Positions 10,026-22,629 of a stretch of DNA of 64,000 nucleotides are shown one piece after another. Both the position numbers and the translations under genes were made by a program. The number at the start of each line of letters is the position of its first letter. The first letter of the stretch is position 1. The notes beneath the pieces were generated by a model. The model made no database searches. It was given only the letters and a program-made list of their open reading frames with translations, and was not told where the DNA came from. Source of the DNA: Enchytraeus crypticus (lineage: Eukaryota; Annelida; Clitellata; Enchytraeida; Enchytraeidae); contig CAJHZI010000882.1 of NCBI GenBank assembly GCA_905160935.1, positions 806,001 through 870,000 on the forward strand, in the 5' to 3' direction.

Positions 10026-10919
10026 GATTGATCTTATACGCTGATGATTTGCTTCTTATTTCATCAACGGTGCTCGGTTTACAAAAGATGCTAGATCAAT
10101 GCTCAATTTCGTTTGATAATTTACTATTGGAATTCAATATAGATAAATCTATGTTTGCTGCGATTGGGTTAGGGTCAGCCTGTGAAATTTCTCCAATGTC
10201 TCTAATGAAAAAACCATTAAACTGGGTAAAACGTTTTAAATACTTAGGTATTACTTTTATAGCAAGTAAAAATCTAATGGTTGATATCAATTTGATTATT
10301 AGAAAATTTTACTCTAGTTGCAATAATATATTGAGTAAATCAGCTTATTTAACTGAGCTGACAAGATTACATCTTTTAGAGTCCTACTGTTTGCCCATTT
10401 TAACCTATGCCACTGTTAGTATTTCACTTAGAAACGATCAAATTCATGATTTAAATGTTGCCTGGAACAGTGTTTATAGAAAGCTATTTAACTATCATAA
10501 ATGGGAATCTGTTAAGCTAATTATGATAGGGTTGGGTAAGCTGGATTTTAAGCACATTAGAGTTAAACTTATGTTTAATTTCTTTATAAGCAGCCTAAAT
10601 AGATTCAGTATAAATATAATTTTCAAGCATTTTGTAATTAGATATTTGCTGAGGGATTTAGATAAAATGTGTCATTGTTTTAGATTGCCTATACATGTAA
10701 ATTGTTCGATGGTTCTAGACAATAGAGTGTCTTATGGTAGAAGCGTGTATTTAATTTACGAAGCTTTTAATGCTATTGCTGGTATTAGCAGGAATTCTAG
10801 TTAAGTTTCTAGTATTTCATTTTTGTTTGTTTTATGATCCTACGTTTTTGTGTGTATGTGTGTGTATATATTTATATGTGATGCATCTTGATCCTGTCTG
10901 TTTTTGACGAATAAAGAAA

Positions 10920-10920
<1 letters not shown>
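10026..10920 (+). mobile_element. Non-LTR retrotransposon, C-terminal reverse transcriptase half
   Basis: An open frame (10028-10804) begins ILYADDLLLISSTVLGLQKM, the catalytic YADD palm motif, then LEFNIDKSMF and FKYLGITFI (thumb side) and AWNSVYRKLFNYHKWESVK. It stays open to the normal C terminus. The 3' untranslated part ends GACGAATAAAGAAATGAA before a (TA)n run. It is 5'-truncated, lacking endonuclease and fingers, and flanked by (TA)n on both sides. A diverged relative is at 50975-51880. I do not fix the clade. Confidence 0.85.
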
Positions 10921-10923
<3 letters not shown>

Positions 10924-10976
<53 letters not shown>

Positions 10977-11008
10977 CTCCCTGTCTCTCTCGCTCTATAA
11001 ATCTCTCC

Positions 11009-11045
<37 letters not shown>

Positions 11046-11050
11046 TCTAT
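10924..11050. repeat. (AT)n(GT)n and (CT)n compound microsatellite
   Basis: (AT)n from 10922, (GT)n about 10952-10976, then (CT)n to about 11050. The first part follows the LINE 3' end directly. Confidence 0.9.
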
Positions 11051-11268
11051 CTATCGTTCTCTTTTCGTTAGTCGACTTTCAGATTACGGATCTCATAAGA
11101 TATATTTTCTTAAAAATTGTTAAATTTCACTTTTGGTGGCTTTAACTGTCGCCTTTCATCAAAGAATCTTCCTCGATATCACTTCGTGAAGACCTTTGCA
11201 TGAAATCTAATGACAACGTACATGTGCATGTACATTGTCAAGTGAAGCTGTAAACACGCTGATTCTCT

Positions 11269-11812
11269 ACGTCCTATATTCCAGTTGGACATTACATTCA
11301 CATTCGAAATTACGGTGTTTTATCGAAATTTTAAATTCAAAAGTCTCCTAAGAAAAAGCCACACTATCTACTCGCACCAATTTAGTTGCACTTAAATGAT
11401 ACATAATCCAGCTACACACTGGTGCAATTGCACCAATGTGTAGCTGGATAATGTATCATTTATGTGCAATTAAATTGGTGCACAGTTTCCATCTGCAGTT
11501 ATTTTGTGAACTCCGACATGTCTAGTTCAACTCCAATTTTGTGAACTCCGACATGTCTAGTGAAAACTGAAAAGTGCATGAAATTCTCGACCAGTCCCAC
11601 TTTGAGTTGCAATTATTCGCATAATTGTGCAGATATTTTGGTGAAATCGCATCAGTGTGTAGCTGGATAATGTATCATTTATATGCAATTAAGTTGGTGC
11701 ACTTCGGAAGCATAGTTTTTGTTTAATTTAGTGTTGGATTTGAAGTTTCGATAAAACACCTTAATTTCGAATGTGAATGTAATTGAAATGTCAAACTGGA
11801 ATGTAGGACGTG
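11269..11812. mobile_element. Foldback (nested inverted-repeat) element
   Basis: Outer arms of about 70 bases, 11269-11340 and 11739-11812, are inverted copies (CATTCACATTCGAAATTA; GTGTTTTATCGAAA). Inside lies a 108-base palindrome, 11374-11481, centred on TGCAATTGCA. A further copy of one palindrome arm is at 11640-11702, and a direct repeat AACTCCGACATGTCTAGT occurs twice near 11510-11562. No coding region. It looks like a foldback or MITE-like DNA element; target-site duplications were not identified. Confidence 0.65.
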
Positions 11813-11819
11813 ATTGCAA

Positions 11820-12220
11820 TGGTTTACTCATGGTAGCTTACTGTTACCTCAATTTTTGTAACCGTAGCTCGAGTGTGTCGAGTCGTCTTGAAGAGAAGTC
11901 TTGTGCTTCTGAACCTTGACGTTAAACACACTACAACCTAGGACGTGATTCTCATTAGACCTATTTAGTTTCCAATGCTCAAGTAACTGTTAGGTGCTGT
12001 GGTTAATCATCGTCTCCATATCTTATATAGATGCAAACTTTAAAAGTCGTTTTTCATTTCTTGATATAAGTTAAAGCTTGCGATTTGTTGGCATTGAATT
12101 AGAAGTGGAGTTGGAGACTTTGTTAGTAAATTAGGCTAGCGTAAATTAATTATCAGCTCTGAAACAAATAAAAACTGAATCAGCGTCAGAATCGCAGCAT
12201 TTATTCCTGATGAATCGGGT
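11820..12220. other. No gene seen
   Basis: ACCTAGGACGTGATTCTCAT at about 11937 resembles the outer arm end of the foldback element. Nothing else is recognised. Confidence 0.45.
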
Positions 12221-12224
12221 TTTA

Positions 12225-12430
12225 TCATTTTCCATGCTTGCATAGATTTTCTGAAGTGATTTTAAATTTTGTGTCAGAGGCAGTGGTGGGGATGTGCCTT
12301 GCCAAGATGTCATGTAAAATTTTTATTAAGCCCATAAACAAGTGCACATTAAGTATGAAAATCCTCCCCAAAATTCCCGCTAGCTTAAAGTTACTCCCCA
12401 GGATTAAATCCTGACTACGCCACTGATCCA
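12225..12430 (-). mobile_element. Possible DNA-transposon end relic
   Basis: On the minus strand it begins CAGTGGCGTAGTCAGGATTT, like the terminal repeats of many animal DNA transposons (CAGTGGCGTAGCCAGGATTT type). The inner part is unrecognised and no opposite end was found. Confidence 0.3.
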
Positions 12431-12439
12431 ACCGAGGGA

Positions 12440-13740
12440 ATAAATAGAAATGAGAAAAGCTAGTGGAAAAGTTTATGAAACCTTGCTTTCAAAAACTGCA
12501 GTTAAATCGATTTATACAGGGCCTTTAATAAAGTTGAATTCACTTTTTGTCGATAGAGATTCTCAGTAATTTGAAATTGGATTCAGATTCGGAATATATA
12601 CTTTACACCTTCAGAATCCTAGTCAAATTGAGAGAGAGAGAGAGAGACGCTAGCTAAAATTTGTAATCTGCCCACTCTAATATACACTTCTTCTTTGAAT
12701 TTAAATATTAATTTTGTGAGGAATTTTGATAGTAAAATTAAATCAGAGGTCAAGTGCTCCTGTCAGATGTCGTAATTGATTATTTTATCGACGTAGGTTG
12801 AGGCACTCTGCACTGTTGCCTCAGTGTCTGCATTTTTGAGTCAGTTGATTTCTAATCTATACGAAGCTATTTTATTAAATTATGTAGTTTTAGTTACTTT
12901 CCGTAGGACCAATTGTACCGTCTAATTAAACTTGTGAATATGACCTTCCTAAAGAAGAAACACATTTAAAACCTCGACCACTCCTCTTTGTGATTTCGTC
13001 CTCCTCTTTCTTGAAGGCTATAGTCATGGTCTATAATTTTCAGAGACATACTCGTGAACCTCGTCTAATAGCTTGTATGAAAGCTAAAGTTCACAAGAAA
13101 AATTTTCTCGAAAAATTATTTAATCAATTTCTAAATGCACATACATGTTTATTGTATAGTAAATGCTTCGCTATTAAAAAAAGTATAGTTTCACTTACAG
13201 AATCATCATGCCATGGGATTATGAAAATGCAATGGAAGGAAGAATTCCAGGCAGAAATATTCGCTGATAATATTCGCTTAGTCAGAGGCTAAGGCTAATG
13301 GTAGATCTGCTCGCTCATTTGTGTATAGCATATGCCTTAAACCTGCAGTTTAGAAATATAGTAAGAATGTGCAACGGTCCCAACATGATATATCTTAAAT
13401 ATGCCTTTCTTATGTGACACGGATTAATAGCTAAGAAAAATGTACAAATGCGTTAAAAAGCTTAGTTAAAATAATTATATTAAAAGCAAACATATATGGA
13501 GTAGAGTCATTAATGGATAATAACAAACACCAACCTAATATTATCACGTACCGAATCCTCGGTATGTAAAGGGAAGCTACCTATGACGCCATACTTTCAA
13601 GAACATAGGCTACATTAACTTGTTTATAATGCATAGCATTTTGTGAATAGATTTACGTTTTAATCGATAGAATGCCATATATAAAACATGAAAGCTGAAT
13701 GTAAGTAAAATTATGTACTATGAACCTTAAATATGACAGA
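12440..13740. other. No gene recognised
   Basis: There is a short (GA)n at 12631-12647. The frame at 12990-13292 has neither family features nor clear splice sites, and I leave it unannotated. Confidence 0.5.
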
Positions 13741-13744
13741 ACAC

Positions 13745-13746
<2 letters not shown>

Positions 13747-13780
<34 letters not shown>
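13747..13780. repeat. (GA)n microsatellite
   Basis: About 17 GA units, just outside the LINE relic at 13805-14385, whose tail it may once have been. Confidence 0.9.
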
Positions 13781-13783
<3 letters not shown>

Positions 13784-13804
13784 ACAATTACTCTAGAATA
13801 CGAA

Positions 13805-14385
13805 CATTAGATTTATTTAAAATATTTATATCTTCTTCTCTAAGTGCCTTGCCTGTTCCAAGCCTGGGTGGTCATGGTCATATTCCTCCATATGTCTCTG
13901 TTCATTATTGCTCTGAACATCTCTGTTTCAGTTAACTGCATCCATTTGCTAAGACTCTTAATAAATGTCATTCGTTGTCGACGACCCTTGCATATTTTTC
14001 CTTCTATAATTCCCGTCATTACGGTATTTTCAACTATTTTGTTCCGCATAATTTGTCCGAAAAATTTCATCTGTTGTCGTCGTATTCGGTTCAAAAGGTC
14101 ACGACAAGTTGACATTCTTTGTAAAACATTTTCATTTTTAACGTGGTCTTTATAAGATATACGTAGCATTCTTCTATAGAACCACATCTCTGTTGCCTCA
14201 AGTTTCGATTCCCTTACAGAAGAGATTGTCCAAACATCACTTCCATATAACAATATTGGTTGAATGTAGCACTGAAGAAGTCCTTTTTTGGTATCAATTG
14301 ATAATTTATGGCTACTAAAAATCTTTGACATTCTGTTATATGCCTCCTTAGCTATGGCTACTCTTCTGTTTATTTCCTTGTCTCA
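13805..14385 (-). mobile_element. RTE-like LINE, C-terminal end
   Basis: A minus-strand frame (14331-13840) reads LLQCYIQPILLYGSDVWTIS, EMWFYRRMLRISYKDHVKNE, LLNRIRRQQMKFFGQIMRN and ends TMTTQAWNRQGT. This is the familiar end of RTE/Jockey-like polyproteins after the reverse transcriptase. It is 5'-truncated. Confidence 0.8.
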
Positions 14386-14389
14386 TTTA

Positions 14390-15265
14390 TGGAAATATAT
14401 TTATATATTTTTCCATAAATAAGATGCACTAAACAAAATTAATTTTTATAAGCTATTATAAAAATTTATTTTTATTAATACAATTTTTAATTCTTACAAT
14501 TTTACTACAAACTGTTTAAATATTTTTAGCCTTTAGTTTTTAATTTTTATAACTGCGACTTAAATGCAATCAATCAAGCTTAGTCAAATTTTGTGATTCA
14601 TGGTAATTATTGCCTAGTTGTGCATACGAGATTAGACTACATGTGAAAAAGTAATCTTGGAACCATCAACTTGTCTGACTGCAGAATTATGTTCTTCCTC
14701 TTCGTTACGCAAGTCTAATTAGTTTTCTGTTGAGCCTCCTTGACTGCAACAAGTCTCACTGAACAAACAGTGCCAGTCATTTAAAAACTCACTCCATTAT
14801 TTAACGAAGATTTGCTCAGTTTTTGTTTTACTATGCCCAAGCCTGCAACTAAAATCAGAGGCAGAAACAGTTTTGTTCGTGTTAGTATTTTCAATATTGT
14901 ATTGGCAAATATACATGTTTGTAATATTCCGTAGATGCAATATTCACAAGAAGTAATATTCACTAGATGTAATATTCACTAGATGAGTGTTAACTAGATG
15001 AGTGTTAACTAGATGATCTGTATTGCGCAATTAAATGCAAATTAAATAAGTAGCAAAAAAGTTGCCATCAATATTTCTTTTTATACATCCAGAAGTCAAG
15101 AATTTCAGTGACGTATGGATCTTTAAATCGGACTTGATTACCATTTGGCAACACAGAAATGAAACTGCAGATTTGAAATTCGTCACTTCTTGCAGTATAA
15201 CAATTGCAGTTATGGGTAAGTTTAATACACATACTTAGCAAAACCTACTCGAGAAATTCTCACTC
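14390..15265. other. No gene seen
   Basis: AT-rich sequence. A short direct repeat ATTCACTAGATG / GTTAACTAGATG near 14950-15015 is the only structure noted. Confidence 0.5.
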
Positions 15266-15284
15266 ACTTCCTCACTCACTCCCT

Positions 15285-15560
15285 CTCTCCCTCCCTCTGA
15301 GACTCTCTCTCTCTCTCTCTCTCTCTCTGAGACTCTCTCTCTCTAGAGTTTTTTTGATCGGTCCAAGTTACGTATTCCTACTCACATGCTGTTTTCACAC
15401 TCTAAAAAGAGCAATCCACCTATTAACGTGTAATTCTGACTACAAAAGGCTATGCTTTATCTGCATCTTACTGTAGCCTATAGCTTGGGAATAATGTGGC
15501 TTCTGAGGTAGTTTCTCGTTTTCTACAGTTTTTGACACTGAAGTTATTATTATTATTATT
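15285..15560 (-). mobile_element. SINE-like family B with (GA)n tail
   Basis: Read on the minus strand, it ends in (GA)n (15290-15345). It shares AAAGAGCAATCCACC, AAAAGGCTATGC and GTAGCCTATAGCTTGGGAAT (on the + strand) with the copy at 29735-30030. Confidence 0.65.
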
Positions 15561-15599
15561 ATTATTAGTATCATTGTAATTAGTATAATTATTTATCTC

Positions 15600-15890
15600 G
15601 GGTGTAAAGAACCCATGAGTTGGTATAAAAAAGATTCGAGCCATACGTGCTGAATCGCAGCCCGGCTACGCGAGGTCATCAAGCTGCTTAAAATAATTGC
15701 TGAGGTAAACTGCATGCATAAAATATTTGATATCATGCAAAGCCTTCGCCAAAGAAAAGAGGTCTCTCGCTAATCGCCGGGTTGCTCTGCAATACACCTG
15801 CCTATGCCATTAATGAAGTCAGCTTCATCAGGATTCAGAGGGCACACGGTTTCAACGGCCACCGTAATAACTTCGTACCCTAAGGTATGA
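15600..15890 (-). mobile_element. LINE C-terminal relic
   Basis: The minus strand gives LGYEVITVAVETVCPLNPDE, ADFINGIGRCIAEQPGD and, after a stop, RETSFLWRRL. This matches the C-terminal domain of a LINE class where the phrase is LG-EV-VVAVE-GPLN...FI-EIGRRI--ATGDPRET-FL-QRLS. At least one stop is present. Confidence 0.6.
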
Positions 15891-15899
15891 AGTTTTTGT

Positions 15900-16380
15900 T
15901 GTTCTTCTTGTTCCTCCTCTGATTATATTATTATTATTGTTATTGTTATAATTAAAATTATTATAATTTTACTGGGGAAAATTAATCATTAAAATTCAAG
16001 GAGAGGTACCACTATTTTAAGCCTCCACATTTGTTGCATACCTTTTAGTAGCAGATACCATATACATATGATACTGTATCTTATAAGCACACGTGGAGCT
16101 AGCAGTGATCACAAATTATTAGCAGGTGTCGTTGCAGCTAGAAGGCATTGTTAGCCGACAACCACCTTGCTGTTATCAGGCACTATTATTATAAAGTCGA
16201 TTCACTAACCCTATGCTATGCAAACGTGTTGGGCTTCCATTACCAGCAATCTGACCATTTGCATGCACAGATTGTCAATTAAAGCCACATCGATCATATT
16301 TTTGCGTTGTCTTATGTACAAAGCGTTATCGCAAATGTTGTATTACCTATTTCTAGGACGTGCTAATAATCGCAGCTATA
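15900..16380. other. No gene seen
   Basis: A (TTA)n-like stretch at 15925-15960 and otherwise unrecognised sequence. Confidence 0.45.
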
Positions 16381-16384
16381 GTTA

Positions 16385-16525
16385 CTACTAGTGTTCCGCC
16401 AAATAGCACGTTCATGTTTATCTCTAGTGTTCCGCCAAATAGCACGTTCATGTTTATTTCTAGTGTTCCACCAAATAGCACAACCATATTTGCCTCTAGT
16501 GTTCCAGCAATATCACGTTCATGTT
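16385..16525. repeat. 36-base tandem repeat
   Basis: About 3.6 units of TAGTGTTCCGCCAAATAGCA + CGTTCATGTTTATCTC. The 12-codon unit leaves open frames on both strands (VPPNSTFMFISS on +), which I take as incidental. Confidence 0.85.
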
Positions 16526-16979
16526 CCTTCATTATATATTCCACAGTCTATTTCAGGCTACTTACGACCCATCGAACAATAAATTGTTCCGGGACCTTTG
16601 TATGTCCTTCCATTTAGAAACTGGACGTTAAATCTTCTTTATATCCTATTGTTACTCACTCTAATTATACTACTAAGTTTCGGGTTAATATTATGAATTG
16701 TAAATAATATTAATGTACTAACAAGTGGCTGGTAAATAATGTACTAAAATCTGTTTTCACGCTCAGTAAGCTGGAGAACTCAGTTGACGAACTGGTTACT
16801 CTATTACTAATCGCTAAATATTTACTAAACCGTAATATAGTCCGTTACTTTAAAACGGTAAGGCTACTGAATTGATTTCTCTTTGCCTTCTGAAATTTCT
16901 GCCCAGCCTCTTCTTTTTCCATGTTGTGCCCGGGACTGCAAAACTGACCAACCGTTAAATTAAAAGGCGCCAAATCAAA

Positions 16980-17290
16980 ACTGACGAAAGCAAAGAGCAA
17001 CCATCATAAAAACCCATTTCTCCCAAGCCCTAGACTAAATAAGGTATGGTTAAGGTAAGCCCTTTGTGAAGGGATTAACTTGTTCATCGCTAGAATGCTT
17101 TATATTGAGCGTGAAAGCAGAGTCGTGAGTATGAATATATACCATGGATCTGCCGCTTGGCAGAACCTTAGAGTGAGAGCCGCTTCTTACGACACAAGCA
17201 GTTTACAGTAGAGCCATTCTTCAGTAGCCGGCCACAACGAATCTCACTCCTGACACGATATTGTATCATAACCGCAACATCTTTGCCTTT
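16980..17290 (+). mobile_element. SINE-like family B copy, sense
   Basis: It carries AAGGGATTAACTTGTTCATCG, TATGAATATATACCATGGAT and CTGCCGCTTGGCAGAACCTT, ending AGAGTGAGAG. The segment TATATACCATGGATCTGCC is the block shared with the (GA)n-tailed LINE. Sequence beyond 17200 (CTTACGACACAAGCAGTTTA) resembles the other end of the family in opposite order, so the copy may be compound. Confidence 0.6.
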
Positions 17291-17294
17291 ATAA

Positions 17295-18710
17295 CATAAC
17301 ATAACATTACAGAGTCAGGAAGCAATTATATGCTTGTTTAAGACTCATCAGGTTCTTAACTAAAACCAATTAATATAAATCAAATCATACAGACTTCATG
17401 TCAACATGTGAAATTTATACGTAGCCTATGTATAACACTGAACATGCAATTAGCATCTAATTTACATGTTCTTATGTTTATCATATTTATTTTTAAAAAC
17501 ATTCACTGATTCTGCTTCCACAACTTCGCTTGGCAAACTATTCCAAGCATTTATAACTCTCTGACTAAAGAAAAATTTCCTTAAATCTAGTCTACTTCTA
17601 AATTTATTAAGTTTATAAATATGTCCCCTTGTGTTTCTGTTGTTTGATAAATTAAACCAAATACTATGGTTAACTTTGCTGAAGCCTTTGAGTATCTTAA
17701 AAACTTCTATTAAATCTCCTCTAGTTCTTCTCTCACTTAAAGAGGTTAATCCTACGAATTTTAATCTATTCTCATAACTAAGTTTTTGTCAGTCAAATAC
17801 CAGCCTTGTTGCTCTGGCTTGTACCCTTTCTAATTTATCGATATCTTTCTTAAGATATGGGCACCAAGCCTGAACGCAGTATTCAAGTTTGGGCCGTACA
17901 AGAGCCTTATATAGCCTTACCACAATATCTTTATTTCTACATGCAATTGTTCTTTTAATCATTCTTAATACACAATTAGCACTATTTACAACTTTATTAC
18001 AATTTTCACTAAATTTAAAAGAGCTATCCACAAAGACTCCTAAATCCCTCTCACTGTTTGTGGATTTTAGTTTAATATTGTTCAATGTATACTCAATTTC
18101 TAAATTATTATTCCCTAGATGCATAACTCTACATTTCTCAGCATTGAACTCCATTAGCCAATCCCTAGACCAGTTCTGTAACATTCTTATATCATACTTT
18201 AAAATCTCAGCATCTTCAATGTTGTTTACTATCTTTGCTACTTTAGAATCATCTGCGAATTTACTAAATTTAAATACAATATCTATGTCAATGTCATTGA
18301 TGTAAACTAAAATAATAGAGGTCCTGAAACAGAGCCCTGTGGCACACCACTCTTCACTGCTGCCCATCCGAGAACTCGTCCTCAACACACACCCTTTGTT
18401 TTCTATTGCTTAACCAATTAAATATCCACTTTAAAAGTTTGCTCGTTATTCTATGTACTTCCAACTTACTAAGTAATCTTTTATGTGGAACTTTATCAAA
18501 CGCTTTAGCAAAGTCTAGATATAAGATATCAATGCTATTTTTATTATCTACTTCCTTTGTAATATATTCTAAAAAATCTAGTAAATTAGTTAAACAAGAA
18601 CGCCCACTAATAAAACCATGCTGACTATTTCTAATTAAGTTATATTCTTCCGAAAAATTAATTATTTTATCCTTAATAATGCTTTCAAATGTCTTTATTG
18701 CATTTATAGG
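17295..18710 (-). mobile_element. CR1-like LINE, 5'-truncated, with 3' end
   Basis: Minus-strand peptides in order are NSQHGFISGRSCLTNLLDFL, YLDFAKAFDKVPHKRLLSKL, FADDSKVAK with FNAEKCRVMHLG, and LEYCVQAWCPYLKKDIDKL with ERVQARATRLV. LRKFFFSQRVINAWNSLPSE follows at about 17470-17600. This is the CR1/Rex-type reverse transcriptase order. Frameshifts separate blocks near 17789 and 18390. The 3' end is marked by TGTTATGTTATGTTA at about 17295-17310. Confidence 0.88.
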
Positions 18711-18714
18711 CTAC

Positions 18715-19100
18715 GTAGATCTTTTAAGAAAAGATTTTATTTTTTTATTTAATATTCAATTAAATTCCTCGGTAAGTGCTCAGTTATTAGTCGCCTCCTA
18801 CGAGAAGCGCATTATGCGGCTTATCAATTCGTCATGACATGTATATGTCGATATAAAGTAATGAATTTATTAATAGCTAAACTCTAAAAATTCACCAGAA
18901 CTGTAATTAGTAAGTGTTTTAGTTCGCAGTTACATGCACGCTGTTCTCTACTAAATCTACTACATTTTAACCTAATTTTTAAATGTAATAACGCAAATGG
19001 TTTCAATTCTTCAGATTAGTATTCAAGACAACATCTTACAGAGTGAAAAGCAAGTTTTTGATTCAAAACCAAACTTAATTATTTCAACAGTCGTAGAATT
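18715..19100. other. No gene seen
   Basis: TTAGTCGCCTCCTACGAGAA at about 18788 resembles the TAGTCGCC block of SINE-like family B. Nothing else is recognised. Confidence 0.45.
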
Positions 19101-19104
19101 ATCT

Positions 19105-19320
19105 TAGAAGTAGGACAAGTTGTACGTCAATGTAGCATCACTCAATATAGGATGCTTCCTAAAAGGCTTTCCTATGCTGACCCCTTCGACAGAACGACCT
19201 TTCTGTCCTTTGCTGATGTGTCTTAATTCATTATCCCAAAAACCTGACAGACTCAATTACGTAACATCCTTCTGCACTGACTTTAAGGACAGGTAAACTT
19301 GTATGGTGTTTATTTACCAA
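19105..19320. repeat. Unclassified dispersed repeat, copy 1
   Basis: It shares GACAAGTTGTACGTCAATGT and, in the same order, CAATTACGTAAC and CTGCACT... blocks with 49680-49975. The two copies are diverged and have no coding content. Confidence 0.5.
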
Positions 19321-19449
19321 ACTAGGCAGTTTAATCCAGTTCTTCTAGCCATGATTCGCTCTGTCCTCGAATATGAACTGTTCGACCGACTCTGTAATAA
19401 ATAAATCACTAACGGTCTGTACCGCGCTCATTAACGAGCACATGATGAA

Positions 19450-20371
<922 letters not shown>

Positions 20372-20920
20372 TTATATGTTGTACAAACTCATACAGCGAA
20401 ATATTTTACAGCTTTGCAGCGTAGCGAAGATAAAAAATAAACAATGGGAACGTAATACTTAAGTTACTTAGCAGATTTATGTATAATTGGTCTTTATAAT
20501 CAGACTCTTACTAATTCCTGTATGAGGGGCTCAGCTGTTTGATTTATTGATGTAACAAGTATCTGGTTAAACCTTGAATATTAAGTTAGAAAACTTGTTT
20601 TTTAACTTAATAATCTAGTTTTTTTATTCTTTAATTTTTACTTATTGAGGCTTACAATTAACTAAAAATAAGATCTGTTTGACAAATAATGTTAATTCAT
20701 CTAGGACTGTATGGGTTTAGATAATTGATTCGGATGTATTAAGCTAAGTGGCTTGACATTTTTAAAAATTCTGACATATTTTCTACATGATTAAAATTGA
20801 TTATATTCTACATGTAGCCTCTGTAGGCAAAAAATAAACACGTATTATAGTGAAATGATCAACTATGTCGATATCTATCACTTTTACTACCACATGTTTA
20901 AACCGTTAAGCAATTTAGTC
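20372..20920. other. No gene seen
   Basis: AT-rich sequence without recognisable structure. Confidence 0.5.
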
Positions 20921-20924
20921 CACT

Positions 20925-21065
20925 TTCCGTATAACCAGTCCTGTGAATGTCCGAGATTTTACTCTCAGCTCAGCGCGGCTGGGATTCGAACCCGCGAGAG
21001 TTCGATTCACCTCAGAGTCTATCATTTAAAACATCATGACGTTAGCCCTGCGTTATTGAGACATT
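20925..21065 (-). mobile_element. tRNA-like SINE relic
   Basis: The minus strand carries a strong box B, GCGGGTTCGAATCCCAGCCG, and an upstream tRNA-like arm; the stretch after it (CTGAGAGTAAAATC) is not tRNA. Box A is weak. Confidence 0.5.
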
Positions 21066-21069
21066 GATA

Positions 21070-21830
21070 GTCTCATAGTCATTCATAAATAGGCCTATTT
21101 AGCAAATGCAAGCCACTCAAAATATTGAGTTTTACTGTAACGATATTAGAGAAATATTACTATTAAATTAATTTTCAGGTTAAATATTTACATGTAATTT
21201 TCTATTTAAATGAATTTGTTTACTGATTAGAGTTCATAAATCTTCGAAGCAGTTTATGGAAAAAAATTGGCTTCAATTAAAATGCCGTCTTAATGTTAAT
21301 CTTGATCTCTAGTTGTTAGTTCATTTCACTGATGTCGGCTAATTAAACGAAAATAAGACGATGATATTTAGGCTATCTATCTTCTTAATTGATGTAATCT
21401 ATCCCATAAGGTATGAAATTGATTTCCTTTTCCTTTGCATCTCAAACTTGAAAGTCATACATGTAAGCTGCTAAGCACGAATTTTATTAATCTCGTCTCT
21501 TAATCCTGTCTAGATAAATCGGTAGTTTCAAAGATATATCTTTTAATTATTTAAATTGAAGTGATTGATAATTTTACCCTCTCCATATTTCTAAACTGTT
21601 TTTGATGTTCATTCATGGTAATTTCTCTAAGCTATTAATGATTTTTAATAACAATCTTCCGCTCTATTATTATTGTGTACATACATATTAGTAGTATTAC
21701 ATACATACTTATATTTTCAATACTGTTTATATATTTTCTTTGTATGTTGCCAATTACTTTTTTGCAGTTCTGTATGTGTTTAGACTGCCCAATAGGAGAA
21801 TAAAGATATATACACACACATACATAACTA
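21070..21830. other. No gene seen
   Basis: AT-rich sequence before the (CATA)n array; no coding or repeat family recognised. Confidence 0.5.
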
Positions 21831-21835
21831 CATAC

Positions 21836-22006
21836 TTACATATACATACATACATACATACATACATACATACATACATACATACATACATACATACATA
21901 CATACATACATACATACATACATACATACATACATACATACATACATACATACATACATACATACATACATACATACATACATACATACATACATACATA
22001 CATACA

Positions 22007-22036
<30 letters not shown>
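21836..22036. repeat. (CATA)n microsatellite, about 200 bases
   Basis: About 50 nearly perfect CATA units. Open frames in several phases here (CMYV, THIH) are artefacts. Confidence 0.97.
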
Positions 22037-22039
<3 letters not shown>

Positions 22040-22329
22040 GCACTCATTCAATTCATACAATGCACTCAATTCAGACAACATTTTGTTGACGCAAGCTTTT
22101 TATCATAGCAGACCTCCCTTCATCTAACAAAATGTGAGGCTGATTTCATTGAACTGGCGGTTTATCCGAAAATTTGACAGTAATCCTAATGTAGCCGAAG
22201 CAAATGTCTTCAATTTTAAAATGACGCATTTTAATTCTTGTGATGTTTCCCCACGCACATTATTCAGACTTTAATCAAAGAATAAACGCTGTAATTGCCT
22301 TCGATGTACAATAAAACACAAAATCATTC

Positions 22330-22500
22330 TCTTTCTCCCTCTGTCTCAAGTTTGCTGTCACGTGGAAGGTCCAAGGTACATATTCGTACCCAGAGTCTGT
22401 TTCTGCGCTCCATATAAAGCACGCCACAGATCAACAAGTTAATCCCTTCACTAGTCTATGCCTTACCCTTAGCTTAAGCAGCCATTTTCGCTAGGGCGAG
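22330..22500 (-). mobile_element. SINE-like family B copy
   Basis: The + strand shows GGAAGGTCCAAGGTACATATTC, TCTGTTTCTGCGCTCCATAT and CAACAAGTTAATCCCTTCAC, the complement of the family's sense sequence. The tail is a purine-rich run on the minus strand. Confidence 0.6.
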
Positions 22501-22629
22501 ATCAATTTTCACCTTGCTTATAAATACCGTTAATGAGAGAGTTTTAAAGCGCACATGAATTTGTTTTGCCAGATATTTAAGTGTTACAATATAGTTTTGT
22601 TAACATAATAGACTTTAATAGAAATAGTA

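Noticed and set aside
12990-13292. A 100-codon + strand frame
   Set aside because: No family motif, ordinary AT-rich composition and no clear splice sites; kept out as chance.
21754-22108. Long open frames of CMYV and THIH repeats
   Set aside because: They are translations of a (CATA)n microsatellite in several frames and on both strands; no gene.
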